Shown: in pieces, positions 1-9,081 of the stretch
How the letters are laid out: the number at the start of each line of letters is the position of its first letter
How positions within the stretch are numbered: position 1 is the first letter of the stretch
Assembly: GCA_964601275.1 (NCBI GenBank)
Contig: CAZRMV010000002.1
Span: forward strand, 124,001-188,000
Reading direction: 5' to 3'
Origin: JAOZPE01 sp964601275
GTDB lineage: Bacteria > Krumholzibacteriota > Krumholzibacteriia > JAJRXK01
Length of the DNA stretch: 64,000 bases
The notes under the pieces: model-generated
The model's database searches: none
The model's input: only the letters and a program-made list of their open reading frames with translations
What the model was told of the DNA's origin: nothing
Program-made: the position numbers and the translations under genes

Positions 1-1
1 C

Positions 2-3000
2 TCGATCCGGATCCACGGGGCGGTGGGCTACCAGCGGGTGGATGGGACGTGGATGGGCGCCTACGGTCTGGTGGTGGAAGTCTACGACCAGGACCTGCTG
101 GGTTCCGACCTCTTGGGAACCAGCACCTGTGGATACGATGGCCGCTTCGACTTCACCGTCACCTTCAACGAGACCCTTCTCGACCGCAACCCGGACCTGG
201 AGGTGCGCTTCGTCGCCAACTCCCTCGTGGCCAGGATCCGCCCGAAGGGGGCCCTCAGCTCGAGCTACTCCTGGAGCCAGGGGCCCTGGAACGATTTCAC
301 CGGGGTGGATCTCGACCTGGGAAGCCTGGGTCCCCTCAACAACGACGACCATCCGGTCCTGCACATCCTCAACAGCTTGACCCGGGCCTGGACGGTGCTC
401 TCGATGGAGGGCCAGGGAGCGGTGCCCCAGGTCACCGTGGTCTATCCGGACGACGTCTGGCCCCAGTACGATCCCACCTTCGAGAGGATCCACCTGCCAC
501 GGGACTACGACGAGGATCCCAACGATCCGGACAACCCGCTGATCGATTTCCAGTGGAGGGAGCGCACCCACATCCACGAGTACGGCCACCACGTGATGAA
601 CCTGTGGGGTTCGGTGGGGGCCTTCGACTACTGCAACGGTTACTGCGACGTGCCCGACTGCGGCCACTGTCTCTTCTGCGCCGAGACCGAGGAAATCGCC
701 TGGAGCGAGGGATGGTCGGACTGGTTTTCCTCCTATGTCACCGGCCTGTTTCCCACCCTGGCCGGTGACACCGCGTACAGCGCCTATGTCTTCGAGGACA
801 CCCCGAGCTGCGGCACCGCTCCGGAGGTCAACTACAATCCTCCCATCTGCGGTTGCGATCCCTGGAGGACCGAGGGGTTCTTCGCCTCGCTGCTGAACGA
901 CATCGTGGACCCGGTCGATTCCAACCGGGTGGAAGACACCCAGAGCAGCCTGGTCGAGATCACCTGGTGGGGTCAGGACGATCTGGGGATGGGAAGCTCG
1001 GCGGTCTGGAACCTCAGTTTCGGTACGGGGGTGACCACACCCCGGCAGTTCCTTGATCTCTTCGCCGCCGCCCATCCCGGCATGGAGGAGCCGATCTGGT
1101 TCACCGCCGCGCTCAATGGCTACGACCTGGACCAGCAGCGGCCGGGCCTCGTCGGCTCGCTCAGCTCTCCCACCCACCCCGTGGGAAGCCCCTCGTCCAA
1201 TCCCATCGTCGAGATCGACTGGACCCCGGCCACGGACGATTTCTCCGGGGTCGAGGGCTACTACATCGCCTGGGGGCCGGCGCCGACGTTACCTGACACC
1301 ACTTGGTCGGTGGACCTGGCCGGAGACGTCACGAGCTGGACCTCGCTTCCCACCGACCCCGGCGACTGGTATTTCTCCATCGCCACCCGGGACCATGCGC
1401 ACCGGGTTTCGCCCAGCTACGCCAGCTACGGTCCCGTCACCATCCTGCCGCCCACGCCGGCGGACATCAGCGCCTTCGTTCCGGCGGGATGGGCGGGCAG
1501 CATCGTGCCCCGCCCGGCGTCGGACGCCACCCTCGACCAGGTTCTGGCGCCCACGACGCTGGTTCCCTATCCGGCCGGCGAGACCTGGGGCAATCTCGCG
1601 ATCGTGAACAGCGGCGAGACCAACGCTCCTCCCATGCAGGTGTGGGCTTTCCTCGACGAGAAGTCCTTCTTCACCTGGGATGCGTGGGTGGGGGTCCCTC
1701 CCGGATTCGTGGCCAAGAATGTGAACATGGGGCCCCAGCTCGCGGTGTCCGGACTGCACACCTTCTGGATGGCGATCGATCCGCTGAACCAGGTCTACGA
1801 GAGCGACGAGTTCGACAACCTTGCGGGACAGCAGTGGGTGTGGGGACCGACGCTCCTGGGCCGTGACGACACCGCGCCGGACGTGGGAACCCCCGGCCAG
1901 GCCACCGCGGGCTGGCAGGCCCTGTCGGCGCTCCTGGTGTTCTACAACGTCGACGGGTACCGGATGCATTCCTACGACGGTTTCCACGCGGCGAGCCTGC
2001 GCGCTTCGAGCAACGAGGTCGACTACGACCTGCGGCTCTACGAGCCGGCGAGCGGCCCCACCAGCGGATTCTCCCTCTATGACGAATGGAGCACCGAACC
2101 GGCGGGACGTCTGGACGTGGTGGTCACCAACTCCGACGCGGGGGGGGTGCGCGACTACGATCTGGGGGTGGTGAACCAGTTGGGCACCAACTTCGGTTCC
2201 TACCAACTGGAGACCCATGGGGCGGGAACGGCGGCCATGGGCGACTCGGTGGCGGTGGCGGTCGCCGCCGGCGAATGGCTCTTCCTGCGGCAGTTCCAGA
2301 TCACCCCGGCGGACACCGGCGCGGTCACGGTGAGGCTGGAGACCGACCCGGCGTCGGGTCCCTGGACCCTGTCCGTCTTCGATCCCTCCACCGTCCACTC
2401 CACCCTCGCCGACGCGCCCTGGGACACCACCGCCCAGGCGACCGGGATCTGCGCCCTGCACCTGCATCTCTCCCAGACCGGCCGGTACGCCCTGATCGCC
2501 CATCGCGAGCCCATCGGGGGGACGCAGGCCACCACCGTGGTCTACGAGATCGAGCGGACCCCGCCCGAGCTGGCGCCCACCACCCCGGCGAACTGGTACG
2601 CTTCGATCGTGGTCCGACCGGTGGTGGGCAACCTGACCAGCGTTCCGGCGCCGGGCGGTCTGTCCGCCTACCAGCCGGTCTATCCCTATGTCGCCTTCAC
2701 CAACCTCGGGCCCAACTCCGCCAGCGGGTTCACCGTGGGGGTCGAGGTGGATGGAAGCCCTGCGCTCGGCTTCGTGGTTCCGAGCGTCCAGCCGGGCGAG
2801 ATCTCCCGCTGGCAGCCGGGAAACCTTGTCGTGGCTCCGGGCCGGCACACCGTGGTCGGAGTGCTCGACCGCGACAGCACGGTCGAGGAGCTGGACGAGA
2901 CCAACAATCGGGAGGCCCAGCAGTATGTCTTCGACCCCTACCCGATGGACGCCCTCCCGATGGAGGTTCCCACCCCGCCGCCGCCGCGCCTGGCCGGCAT

Positions 3001-4003
3001 CGTGGACATCCCGACCGGAGATCCGGCCTACTACAATTGCTTTGGTCTGCGCCTGCGTGCCGACCCGGAGATCATGCCCTCGGACTCGGGCTGGTTCGTG
3101 GTGGCAATCATGCCTCCCAAGGGCGAGGACGTCGATCTGCGGGCCCATGCCGAGGGGCAAGGTGGAGTGGATGGTTTCGGCCTCGCGCTGGCCCAATCGA
3201 ACTGGGGACTCGAGCAATCGGACTTCGTCGTGGTTCGCCCCGATTCCATCTCCGCGGGAACGGTGGACCTGGGAGTGGTCGCGATCCAGTCGGTGACCGG
3301 CTTCACCGCCAACGCGTCGGGGGACCAGCTTCTCAAGTGGGATCCCAAGTCCCCGGGGGAGTTCCCCGGACTGGGACTGTCGCCGGGCGAGACGGCCCGG
3401 CTCTTCAGCCTCGACCTTCTTCCCGCCGGGGATTACCGCGTGCATCTCATCCCGCAGTCCGCCCGGGCCGATCTGGGACTCAGCGTCTTCCTCCCCGACG
3501 GGAGTTCGTGGGCCCTGGCCAAGGGCGAGGAACCCCAGGGAGGGGGCAGTTGGTACGCGCCCGTGGGCCAGACCGAGACCGCGGTCTTCAGCCTGGCTCT
3601 ACCGGGAAGGGTCCTGGTGGTGGTGTGGAAGACCGCCGCTTCGGATCTTCCGGAGGACCAACCCTTCACTCTCGCCTTTGTCCAGGAGGTCTCCACCGAC
3701 ACCCCGTCCGGCCGGAATCTTCCCCGCCGGGTGGCCATCACCCGGGCCTGGCCCAACCCCTTCAATCCCCGGCTGGAGGTCGCCTACGAACTGCCCGCCG
3801 AGGGGAGGGTGCTCTTGGCGGTCTACGACCCCCGGGGCCACGCGGTGGCCACCCTGGTGGACCAGCCGCAGGCCGCCGGACGCCACCAGGTGGTGTGGAC
3901 CGGGGTGGACGACCGGGGTCGGGCGGTGAGCAGCGGGGTCTACTTCCTGCGCCTGGAGGGACCGGGAGGAAGGGACGGAAGGAAGGTCGTGCTCGTCCGC
4001 TGA
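2..4003 (+). CDS. Secreted zinc metalloprotease with CARDB and FlgD-like C-terminal domains (5' end missing)
   Basis: The reading frame is already open at base 2, so the start and any signal peptide lie left of the window; 1,333 residues are visible. A zinc-protease core is marked by HEYGH at 575-589 followed by a WSEGWSDW motif near 703-726, which would supply the third (Glu) ligand of a gluzincin-type site. A cysteine-rich stretch lies between them. Downstream come a fibronectin-III-like segment (about 1150-1470), two CARDB-like adhesion modules (about 1540-1840 and 2640-2940, each ending in a DE-x-DN or DETNN-type strand), and a C-terminal FlgD-like domain starting with NPFNP (about 3750-4000). 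That last domain type is common at the C-terminus of exported proteins in FCB-group bacteria. An extracellular or cell-surface protease is inferred; the substrate is unknown. Confidence 0.85.
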   Translation, partial: SIRIHGAVGYQRVDGTWMGAYGLVVEVYDQDLLGSDLLGTSTCGYDGRFDFTVTFNETLLDRNPDLEVRFVANSLVARIRPKGALSSSYSWSQGPWNDFTGVDLDLGSLGPLNNDDHPVLHILNSLTRAWTVLSMEGQGAVPQVTVVYPDDVWPQYDPTFERIHLPRDYDEDPNDPDNPLIDFQWRERTHIHEYGHHVMNLWGSVGAFDYCNGYCDVPDCGHCLFCAETEEIAWSEGWSDWFSSYVTGLFPTLAGDTAYSAYVFEDTPSCGTAPEVNYNPPICGCDPWRTEGFFASLLNDIVDPVDSNRVEDTQSSLVEITWWGQDDLGMGSSAVWNLSFGTGVTTPRQFLDLFAAAHPGMEEPIWFTAALNGYDLDQQRPGLVGSLSSPTHPVGSPSSNPIVEIDWTPATDDFSGVEGYYIAWGPAPTLPDTTWSVDLAGDVTSWTSLPTDPGDWYFSIATRDHAHRVSPSYASYGPVTILPPTPADISAFVPAGWAGSIVPRPASDATLDQVLAPTTLVPYPAGETWGNLAIVNSGETNAPPMQVWAFLDEKSFFTWDAWVGVPPGFVAKNVNMGPQLAVSGLHTFWMAIDPLNQVYESDEFDNLAGQQWVWGPTLLGRDDTAPDVGTPGQATAGWQALSALLVFYNVDGYRMHSYDGFHAASLRASSNEVDYDLRLYEPASGPTSGFSLYDEWSTEPAGRLDVVVTNSDAGGVRDYDLGVVNQLGTNFGSYQLETHGAGTAAMGDSVAVAVAAGEWLFLRQFQITPADTGAVTVRLETDPASGPWTLSVFDPSTVHSTLADAPWDTTAQATGICALHLHLSQTGRYALIAHREPIGGTQATTVVYEIERTPPELAPTTPANWYASIVVRPVVGNLTSVPAPGGLSAYQPVYPYVAFTNLGPNSASGFTVGVEVDGSPALGFVVPSVQPGEISRWQPGNLVVAPGRHTVVGVLDRDSTVEELDETNNREAQQYVFDPYPMDALPMEVPTPPPPRLAGIVDIPTGDPAYYNCFGLRLRADPEIMPSDSGWFVVAIMPPKGEDVDLRAHAEGQGGVDGFGLALAQSNWGLEQSDFVVVRPDSISAGTVDLGVVAIQSVTGFTANASGDQLLKWDPKSPGEFPGLGLSPGETARLFSLDLLPAGDYRVHLIPQSARADLGLSVFLPDGSSWALAKGEEPQGGGSWYAPVGQTETAVFSLALPGRVLVVVWKTAASDLPEDQPFTLAFVQEVSTDTPSGRNLPRRVAITRAWPNPFNPRLEVAYELPAEGRVLLAVYDPRGHAVATLVDQPQAAGRHQVVWTGVDDRGRAVSSGVYFLRLEGPGGRDGRKVVLVR

Positions 4004-4185
4004 GGGCGGGCCGACCCGAGGAATACCGGGGATCGGCGGCGCTCGGTGGGGCCGGCCGCCCGCGGGCCGCTCCGGGCGCGGCGGGTCCTTCGACCCCGGA
4101 ACCGTTCCGATCTTGCTTTTCCGGTCCGGGAACGGCATCCTGGGCCCGGCTCCCGGTTCCCGCCCGGGTCCGGGGCCTCTCCGCG

Positions 4186-4214
4186 TTGCCCTCGGCACGG
4201 GGGACCGCTATATC
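4186..4214 (+). promoter_or_regulatory. Candidate sigma-70-type promoter for the uppS operon
   Basis: TTGCCC at 4186-4191, a 17-base spacer, then TATATC at 4209-4214. It lies about 58 bases before the uppS start, in the 268-base gap after the metalloprotease. The gap otherwise holds only GC-rich inverted repeats (for example CCGTTCC at 4102-4108 against GGAACGG at 4129-4135) without a T-run. Confidence 0.45.
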
Positions 4215-4271
4215 TGACGGTACGAACCACTTTTCCCCGGCGAGAAGAAGCAGCGGAGGTCCAGGCTCCCC

Positions 4272-5033
4272 TTGGCCGAGACCATGAACACCAAGCTCCA
4301 ATCCACGACCGAGGCCGCTCCCTCCATCGACCGCGCCAAGTTGCCGCGGCACGTGGCGGTGATCATGGACGGCAACGGGCGCTGGGCCCGCAAGCGGGCC
4401 ATGCCCCGGATCGCCGGCCACCGTGCCGGACGGCACGCGGTGCGCGAGGTGGTGCGGACGGCGGCCGAGTTGGGCGTCGAGGCACTGACCCTCTACACCT
4501 TCTCGGTGGAGAACTGGAAGCGTCCCAGCTACGAGGTCAAGGCGCTGTGGTTCTTCCTGGAGGAGGTCCTGCGCACCGAGTTCCTCGAGCTCAGCGAGAA
4601 CAATATCCGGCTGATCGCCACCGGGGATCTGCGTCCCATTCCCGAAGCGGCGCGTCGGGCCCTCCAGAATGCGCGGGAAGAACTCTCCGACAACACCGGG
4701 ATGGTCCTGAACCTCGCGGTCAGCTACGGTGCGCGCAGCGAAATCGTCGAGGCGGCCCGCCGCTTCGCCCAGGAGGTGGCCGAAGGAAAGCGCACCCCGG
4801 AGGAACTCGACGACACGCTGTTCTCCTCCTATCTCTATGCGCCCGAGCTGCCCGATCCGGACCTGTTGATCCGGACCAGCGGAGAGATGCGTCTGAGCAA
4901 TTTCCTCTTGTGGCAGCTCGCCTACGCCGAACTCTACGTGACCGAAACCCTGTGGCCCGATTTCGGACGCAACGAATTCCTGGCGGCCATCGCGGACTAC
5001 CAGCGACGGGAACGGCGTTTTGGCGGAGTCTGA
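4272..5033 (+). CDS. uppS: Isoprenyl transferase / undecaprenyl diphosphate synthase
   Basis: Cis-prenyltransferase that condenses isopentenyl diphosphate onto farnesyl diphosphate to make the C55 lipid carrier for peptidoglycan and O-antigen. The 253-residue protein is the usual family length. It carries the signature VAVIMDGNGRWA with the catalytic Asp at residue 33, the GHRAG segment, TLYTFSVENWKRP, and the C-terminal DLLIRTSGEMRLSNFLLWQ and YVTETLWPDF blocks. The start used is TTG 4272, 12 bases after GGAGG (4255-4259). ATG 4284 is an alternative that loses four residues outside the core. It heads a uppS-cdsA-dxr-rseP cluster, an order common in bacteria, and overlaps cdsA by 14 bases. 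Confidence 0.96.
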   Translation: MAETMNTKLQSTTEAAPSIDRAKLPRHVAVIMDGNGRWARKRAMPRIAGHRAGRHAVREVVRTAAELGVEALTLYTFSVENWKRPSYEVKALWFFLEEVLRTEFLELSENNIRLIATGDLRPIPEAARRALQNAREELSDNTGMVLNLAVSYGARSEIVEAARRFAQEVAEGKRTPEELDDTLFSSYLYAPELPDPDLLIRTSGEMRLSNFLLWQLAYAELYVTETLWPDFGRNEFLAAIADYQRRERRFGGV

Positions 5034-5886
5034 GGCAGCCGTCGATGCGAGGGGCAAACCCCGGTCCGACCTCTTCCTGAGGGTTTTCGCGGCCGCCTTG
5101 TTCCTGCCCAGCGCCTTCATCATCACCCGGCATGGTGATCTGCAATATCTCTTCCTGGTGGACGTGATCGTCTTCACCGGACTGTGGGAATTCTACGGAC
5201 TGCTGGAGGCCAAGGGATTCCAACCCGCGCGCAAGATCGGGGTGTTCTGCGGGCTTGCCCTCACCTGGTACGCCTATTTCCGCGGGGGTATGTACCTCAA
5301 CTTCCTGTTGACCGGCGCGCTCCTGCTGTTGATGACCGTGGCCCTGCTGCGCGCCAGCGTGGAGAAGGCGGTCCTCAACATCTCCTCGACCATCTTCGGG
5401 GTGTTGTACGTGGGGTGGCTGGGCAGCCACTTCGTGTTGCTGCGCGAACTGCCCCGTCTGGGCGGACTCGACTACGAGATGGGGGCGCGTTTCGTCTTCC
5501 TGGCCGTGCTGTTGACCTGGGCCTGTGACACCGGGGCCTATTTCGTGGGCCGGGCCTTTGGACGGCATCCTCTCTTTCCCCGGGTCAGTCCGAAGAAGAC
5601 CTGGGAAGGGGCGCTGGGAGGAGGACTCTTCGCCGTTCTCGCCGGTGCGGTGGCGCAGATGACCTTCGCCTCCTATCTCACCTTGCCGGTGGCGATCGCC
5701 CTGGGCCTCTTGGCCGCGGTCGCCGGGATCACCGGGGACCTCGTCGAGTCGTTGATGAAACGGGACTCGAAGATGAAGGACACCGCCAGCTTGATTCCCG
5801 GCCACGGGGGCACCCTCGATCGCTTCGACAGCCTCCTGTTCGTGGTGCCGCTCATCTACTACTTCCACAAGTTCTTCGTGATCTGA
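5020..5886 (+). CDS. cdsA: Phosphatidate cytidylyltransferase
   Basis: Makes CDP-diacylglycerol from phosphatidate and CTP at the inner membrane, the branch point to all major phospholipids. The 288-residue polytopic protein has several hydrophobic segments. It ends with the family signature region: SPKKTWEGALGGG around residues 191-203, then GDLVESLMKRDSKMKD and PGHGGTLDRFDSL. The only plausible start in frame is TTG 5020, inside the end of uppS, which implies translational coupling. The stop lies 3 bases before dxr. Confidence 0.95.
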   Translation: MAESEAAVDARGKPRSDLFLRVFAAALFLPSAFIITRHGDLQYLFLVDVIVFTGLWEFYGLLEAKGFQPARKIGVFCGLALTWYAYFRGGMYLNFLLTGALLLLMTVALLRASVEKAVLNISSTIFGVLYVGWLGSHFVLLRELPRLGGLDYEMGARFVFLAVLLTWACDTGAYFVGRAFGRHPLFPRVSPKKTWEGALGGGLFAVLAGAVAQMTFASYLTLPVAIALGLLAAVAGITGDLVESLMKRDSKMKDTASLIPGHGGTLDRFDSLLFVVPLIYYFHKFFVI

Positions 5887-5889
5887 CCC

Positions 5890-7092
5890 ATGTGTCCTCC
5901 ACCCGACCGCCCGACTGCCCCCGGCCCCCGGCCGCTCCTGCTGCTCGGAGCCACCGGCTCGATCGGCTCCAGCACGATCGACCTGGTCCGCCGCTGGCCC
6001 GGGGAGTTCGCGGTCTGGGGCGCCACCGCCCGCCGCCGGGGGGACGAACTGGCCCGGCTGTGCCGCGAGTTTCCGGTGGAGCGCCTGGCACTGACGGATC
6101 CGGCCGCGCGCGAGGAGTTCGCCGCCCGCCATCGCGAACTCACCGGAGGTCTCGCCGCAGAAGGAGAGAAGGGTCTGCTCGAGCTTGTCGAGGAGGCCCC
6201 GGTGGGCACGATGGTGGTCAATGGGCTGGTGGGGGCGGCGGGCTTGCGCCCCACCGTGGCCGCCCTGCGTCGCGGCCTGGACGTGGCCCTGGCCAACAAG
6301 GAGGCCCTGGTGGTGGGCGGCCCCCTGGTGCTGGATGCGGCCCGGGAGGGTGGGGCCCGCCTCTGGCCGGTGGACAGCGAGCACTCGGCGATCGCCCAAT
6401 GCCTGCGGGGCAATCCCCGCGAAGAGCTGCGGCGAATCTGGCTCACCGCCTCCGGGGGGCCCTTCCGCGACCGGCCGGTGGAGGAGCTGGCCAGGGTGCG
6501 TCTGGAGGAGGTCCTGGATCACCCCACCTGGAAGATGGGGCCCAAGATCACCGTGGACAGCGCCACCATGATGAACAAGGGACTGGAGGTGATCGAGGCG
6601 CATCATCTCTTCGGGGTGCCGATCGAGGAGATCGGGGTGGTCCTGCACCGGCAGTCGATCGTCCACAGCATGATCGAATTGCAGGATGGGGCCTTCCTGG
6701 CCCAGTTGGGGGCTCCGGACATGCGTATTCCCCTTCTTTTCGCCCTGACCGAAGGACGGCACCGGCCGGCCGAATTGGCCCCCTTCGACCCCTTGCAGAT
6801 GGGTCCGTTGAGCTTCGAGGCTCCCGATCCCCGGCGGTATCCCTGTCTCGCCCTGGCGAGGAACGCGGCGGAGTCGTCCGCTGCCGGTCCCATCGTGCTC
6901 AACGCCGCCAACGAGGAGGCGGTGGCAGGACTCTTGCGGGGGAACTTATCCTTTACCGAGATCGCGCCATTGATCGAGAGGGCTCTGTCCGCTCTCGCGC
7001 CGGCTCCTCCGTCCACGGTGGAGGAGGCGCTGGCCATCGACGAGGAAACCCGGCGCCATGTCCGCGCCTGGATTTCGTCGGCGCACCCCTGA
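5890..7092 (+). CDS. dxr: 1-deoxy-D-xylulose 5-phosphate reductoisomerase
   Basis: Second enzyme of the MEP isoprenoid pathway, converting DXP to MEP with NADPH and a divalent metal. The 400-residue protein shows the NADPH-binding GATGSIG at residues 20-26, then ANKEALV, PVDSEHSAI (metal and substrate region), TASGGPFRD, the WKMGPKITVDSATMMNKGLEVIEA stretch at about 213-237, and NAANEEAV near the C-terminus. The start is ATG 5890, directly after the cdsA stop. Position between cdsA and rseP is a familiar arrangement. Together with ispH at 36.9 kb it shows that this organism uses the MEP route. Confidence 0.97.
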   Translation: MCPPPDRPTAPGPRPLLLLGATGSIGSSTIDLVRRWPGEFAVWGATARRRGDELARLCREFPVERLALTDPAAREEFAARHRELTGGLAAEGEKGLLELVEEAPVGTMVVNGLVGAAGLRPTVAALRRGLDVALANKEALVVGGPLVLDAAREGGARLWPVDSEHSAIAQCLRGNPREELRRIWLTASGGPFRDRPVEELARVRLEEVLDHPTWKMGPKITVDSATMMNKGLEVIEAHHLFGVPIEEIGVVLHRQSIVHSMIELQDGAFLAQLGAPDMRIPLLFALTEGRHRPAELAPFDPLQMGPLSFEAPDPRRYPCLALARNAAESSAAGPIVLNAANEEAVAGLLRGNLSFTEIAPLIERALSALAPAPPSTVEEALAIDEETRRHVRAWISSAHP

Positions 7093-7108
7093 TTCCCTGG
7101 GAGAGTCC

Positions 7109-8467
7109 ATGAACCTCGAGCAGATCCTGGCCTTCGTCTTCGTCCTCGGCGTCGTGGTGATCATCCATGAAGGCGGGCACTTCCTGGTGGCCAAGTCCGT
7201 CGGCATCTACGTGAAGACCTTCTCGGTGGGCTTCGGGCCCAAGTTGTTGCGTCGCCGCTTCGGGAGCACCGAGTACGCCCTGTCCGCCATTCCCTTCGGC
7301 GGTTACGTCAAGATGGCCGGTGAAGGCGCGATGGAGGACATCCAGGACGCTGGGGTCCAGCGCGAGGTCGACAGCGAGGGTGAGGAGATCCCCGAGGAAC
7401 AGTACTTCTCCAGCAAGGGTCCCTGGCAGCGACTGGCGGTGGTGGTGGCCGGACCCATCGCCAATCTCGTCCTGGCCCTGGTGGTCACCATCGGCTTGGC
7501 CTGGGTGCAGGGAGTCCCCACCGTGCCGGTGACCGAGGTGGGCGTGGTGGAGGAGAACTCCCCGGCGGCGGAAGCGGGACTTGAGCGAGGGGACAAGATC
7601 CTTGCGGTCGCCGCGCAACCGGTCGATTCGTGGGACGAGGTGGTCGATCGCATCCTGAAGGAAGCCGACCGAGGCCGTCTGCCCATCGAGATCACCTACG
7701 AGCGGGAGGGCCGGAAGCATACGGTCGCGGTCGCTCCCCAGAAGAAGGAGGGACGGTGGTACCTGGGGCTGGACTACCTGCACGACACCCGGGTGGGCAA
7801 CCTGAAGAAGAACGGCCCGGCCTACCGCGCCGGTCTGCGGCGGGGAGACGTGATCACCCGGATCAACGGTCAGCCCATGCGCGACTACCAGCAGATCGCC
7901 AGGATCGTCAACGAGAACGCGGGCAAGCCGCTGGAGATCGAGTGGGTGCGCGCGGGGAAGAGCTATCACGCGACGGTGGTACCCGAGGAGGCCGAGGTGC
8001 CCGTCGATTTCAAGACGGTCAAGAAGGTCGGCCGGATCTACTACGAGCCCTACCGGGAGAACCGCCCGGTGGGCTTCGTCGAGGCGGTGCAGCTGGGTGG
8101 TCGGGCGACCTGGCGGATCGTCGAACAGACCGCCACCTTCCTGGCGGTGCTGGTGCGGGGTGGAGCTTCCCGCGACGCGGTGAGCGGCCCGGTGCGGATC
8201 GCCCAGTTCGCGGGACAGATGGTCGAGTGGGGTTTCTCCTACCTCCTCGGTTTCCTCGCCCTCTTCAGCGTGAACCTGTTCCTGCTGAACCTCCTGCCCA
8301 TTCCCGTGCTCGACGGGGGGCACGCGATGTTCATCACCTACGAGCTGGTCACCCGCCGCAAGCCCGATGAAAAGGTGCAGATGGTGGCCACCCAGGTGGG
8401 CTTCGTGCTCCTCCTGCTCTTGATGGCCTTCGTGATCACCATGGATGTGATCAAGGTGGTGAGCTAG
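7109..8467 (+). CDS. rseP: Site-2 intramembrane metalloprotease RseP
   Basis: Membrane zinc protease that cuts anti-sigma factors or signal-peptide remnants within the bilayer. From ATG 7109 (preceded by GGGAGAG at about 7098-7104) it has 452 residues. The HEGGH zinc site is at residues 20-24 in the first membrane span, the FGGYVKM loop follows, two PDZ domains lie at about 110-180 and 195-275, and LPIPVLDGGH places the third ligand Asp at about 402. A GTG or other start 17 codons upstream would overlap dxr and adds nothing recognisable. No anti-sigma factor or DegS gene is in the window. Its last 17 bases overlap the convergent lipoprotein gene. Confidence 0.95.
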   Translation: MNLEQILAFVFVLGVVVIIHEGGHFLVAKSVGIYVKTFSVGFGPKLLRRRFGSTEYALSAIPFGGYVKMAGEGAMEDIQDAGVQREVDSEGEEIPEEQYFSSKGPWQRLAVVVAGPIANLVLALVVTIGLAWVQGVPTVPVTEVGVVEENSPAAEAGLERGDKILAVAAQPVDSWDEVVDRILKEADRGRLPIEITYEREGRKHTVAVAPQKKEGRWYLGLDYLHDTRVGNLKKNGPAYRAGLRRGDVITRINGQPMRDYQQIARIVNENAGKPLEIEWVRAGKSYHATVVPEEAEVPVDFKTVKKVGRIYYEPYRENRPVGFVEAVQLGGRATWRIVEQTATFLAVLVRGGASRDAVSGPVRIAQFAGQMVEWGFSYLLGFLALFSVNLFLLNLLPIPVLDGGHAMFITYELVTRRKPDEKVQMVATQVGFVLLLLLMAFVITMDVIKVVS

Positions 8468-8873
8468 ACCCGCCCCCGGGTCTGGCCGATGGTGGCGAGT
8501 GGCCGGGCACCTGCGCGTTCCCCCCGCCGGCCGGACGCGTGGTTCTCCGGTGCTTCAGAGGGGCCAGGAGGCTGTCGTGGAGGGCTTTCAGGAGGAGACG
8601 TCCCCGGTTGGGATCCCTTTCGATCTGCGCGATGTGCCGGCGGATTCCCGTGGTGTCGGTATGGGCGAGGAAGCTGTCCAGACGGGCCTGGGCGCGGTCG
8701 GGATGTTCCTGGGCCAGGATCCGGATCTCCGCGAGTTCCTTCAACTGGAGCAGCAGTTCCTCGTCCGACGGATCCAGGGTCTTCCGGGCCTTCTCCGCAC
8801 AGGCGGTGGCCCCTCCCGCGATCAGCAGGACCAGTCCGATCCGGACGAAGAGTCGGGTGGGCGATGGGGTCAT
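8451..8873 (-). CDS. Small putative lipoprotein, unknown function
   Basis: From ATG 8873 (with GAGG about 6 bases upstream) the frame gives 140 residues. A lipoprotein signal peptide ends in GGATAC with the lipidated Cys at residue 25. The body is a charged, helix-prone stretch of about 75 residues (an LLLQLKELAEI segment and a RAQARLDSFL segment), then a low-complexity Pro/Gly/Ser tail. I recognise no family. The signal peptide and lipobox, the start signal and the divergent placement against the ferredoxin argue that it is real. The last codons overlap the 3' end of rseP on the other strand, so the tail could be partly accidental. Confidence 0.6.
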   Translation of the reverse strand: MTPSPTRLFVRIGLVLLIAGGATACAEKARKTLDPSDEELLLQLKELAEIRILAQEHPDRAQARLDSFLAHTDTTGIRRHIAQIERDPNRGRLLLKALHDSLLAPLKHRRTTRPAGGGNAQVPGHSPPSARPGGGSSSPP

Positions 8874-8952
8874 CCAGGGCCTCGCTCGGGATCTTCCCGA
8901 ACCAGAGGGGAATCTTCCGGCGGATTTCCGCGCGGGAATCGGCGACGAGCCC

Positions 8953-8981
8953 AGCCTACGTGGAACCCAGATCGGGGGCAA
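8953..8981 (-). promoter_or_regulatory. Candidate promoter for the small lipoprotein
   Basis: Read on the minus strand: TTGCCC (complement of 8976-8981), 17 bases, TAGGCT (complement of 8953-8958). The -10 is weak, but the -35 matches the box seen at 4186 and 50038. It gives a leader of roughly 70 bases. Confidence 0.3.
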
Positions 8982-8998
8982 GCGGCACGTGGCTTGCC
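8977..8998. promoter_or_regulatory. Inverted repeat in a divergent intergenic region, possible operator
   Basis: GGCAAGC at 8977-8983 and GCTTGCC at 8992-8998 form a perfect 7-base inverted repeat with an 8-base spacer. It sits between the divergent lipoprotein and ferredoxin genes. The left arm overlaps the lipoprotein -35 candidate. An operator is inferred from position and symmetry only. Confidence 0.3.
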
Positions 8999-9081
8999 TT
9001 CCCTGGAGCGGGCTCTTCGAGGGCCCGGCAACGAACCCGGCGTCCCGATCTTCCCCGGCGCCGGGGTGAAAGGCGGTTTTG

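Noticed and set aside
1289..3445. Long minus-strand open frame (718 codons) across the left metalloprotease
   Set aside because: It is antisense to a gene with clear protease, CARDB and FlgD-like domains. The translation is Arg/His/Gly-rich with no motif, typical of shadow frames at this GC content.
4102..4135. CCGTTCC/GGAACGG hairpin as terminator of the metalloprotease gene
   Set aside because: The loop is 20 bases and no T-run follows, so it cannot be called an intrinsic terminator.
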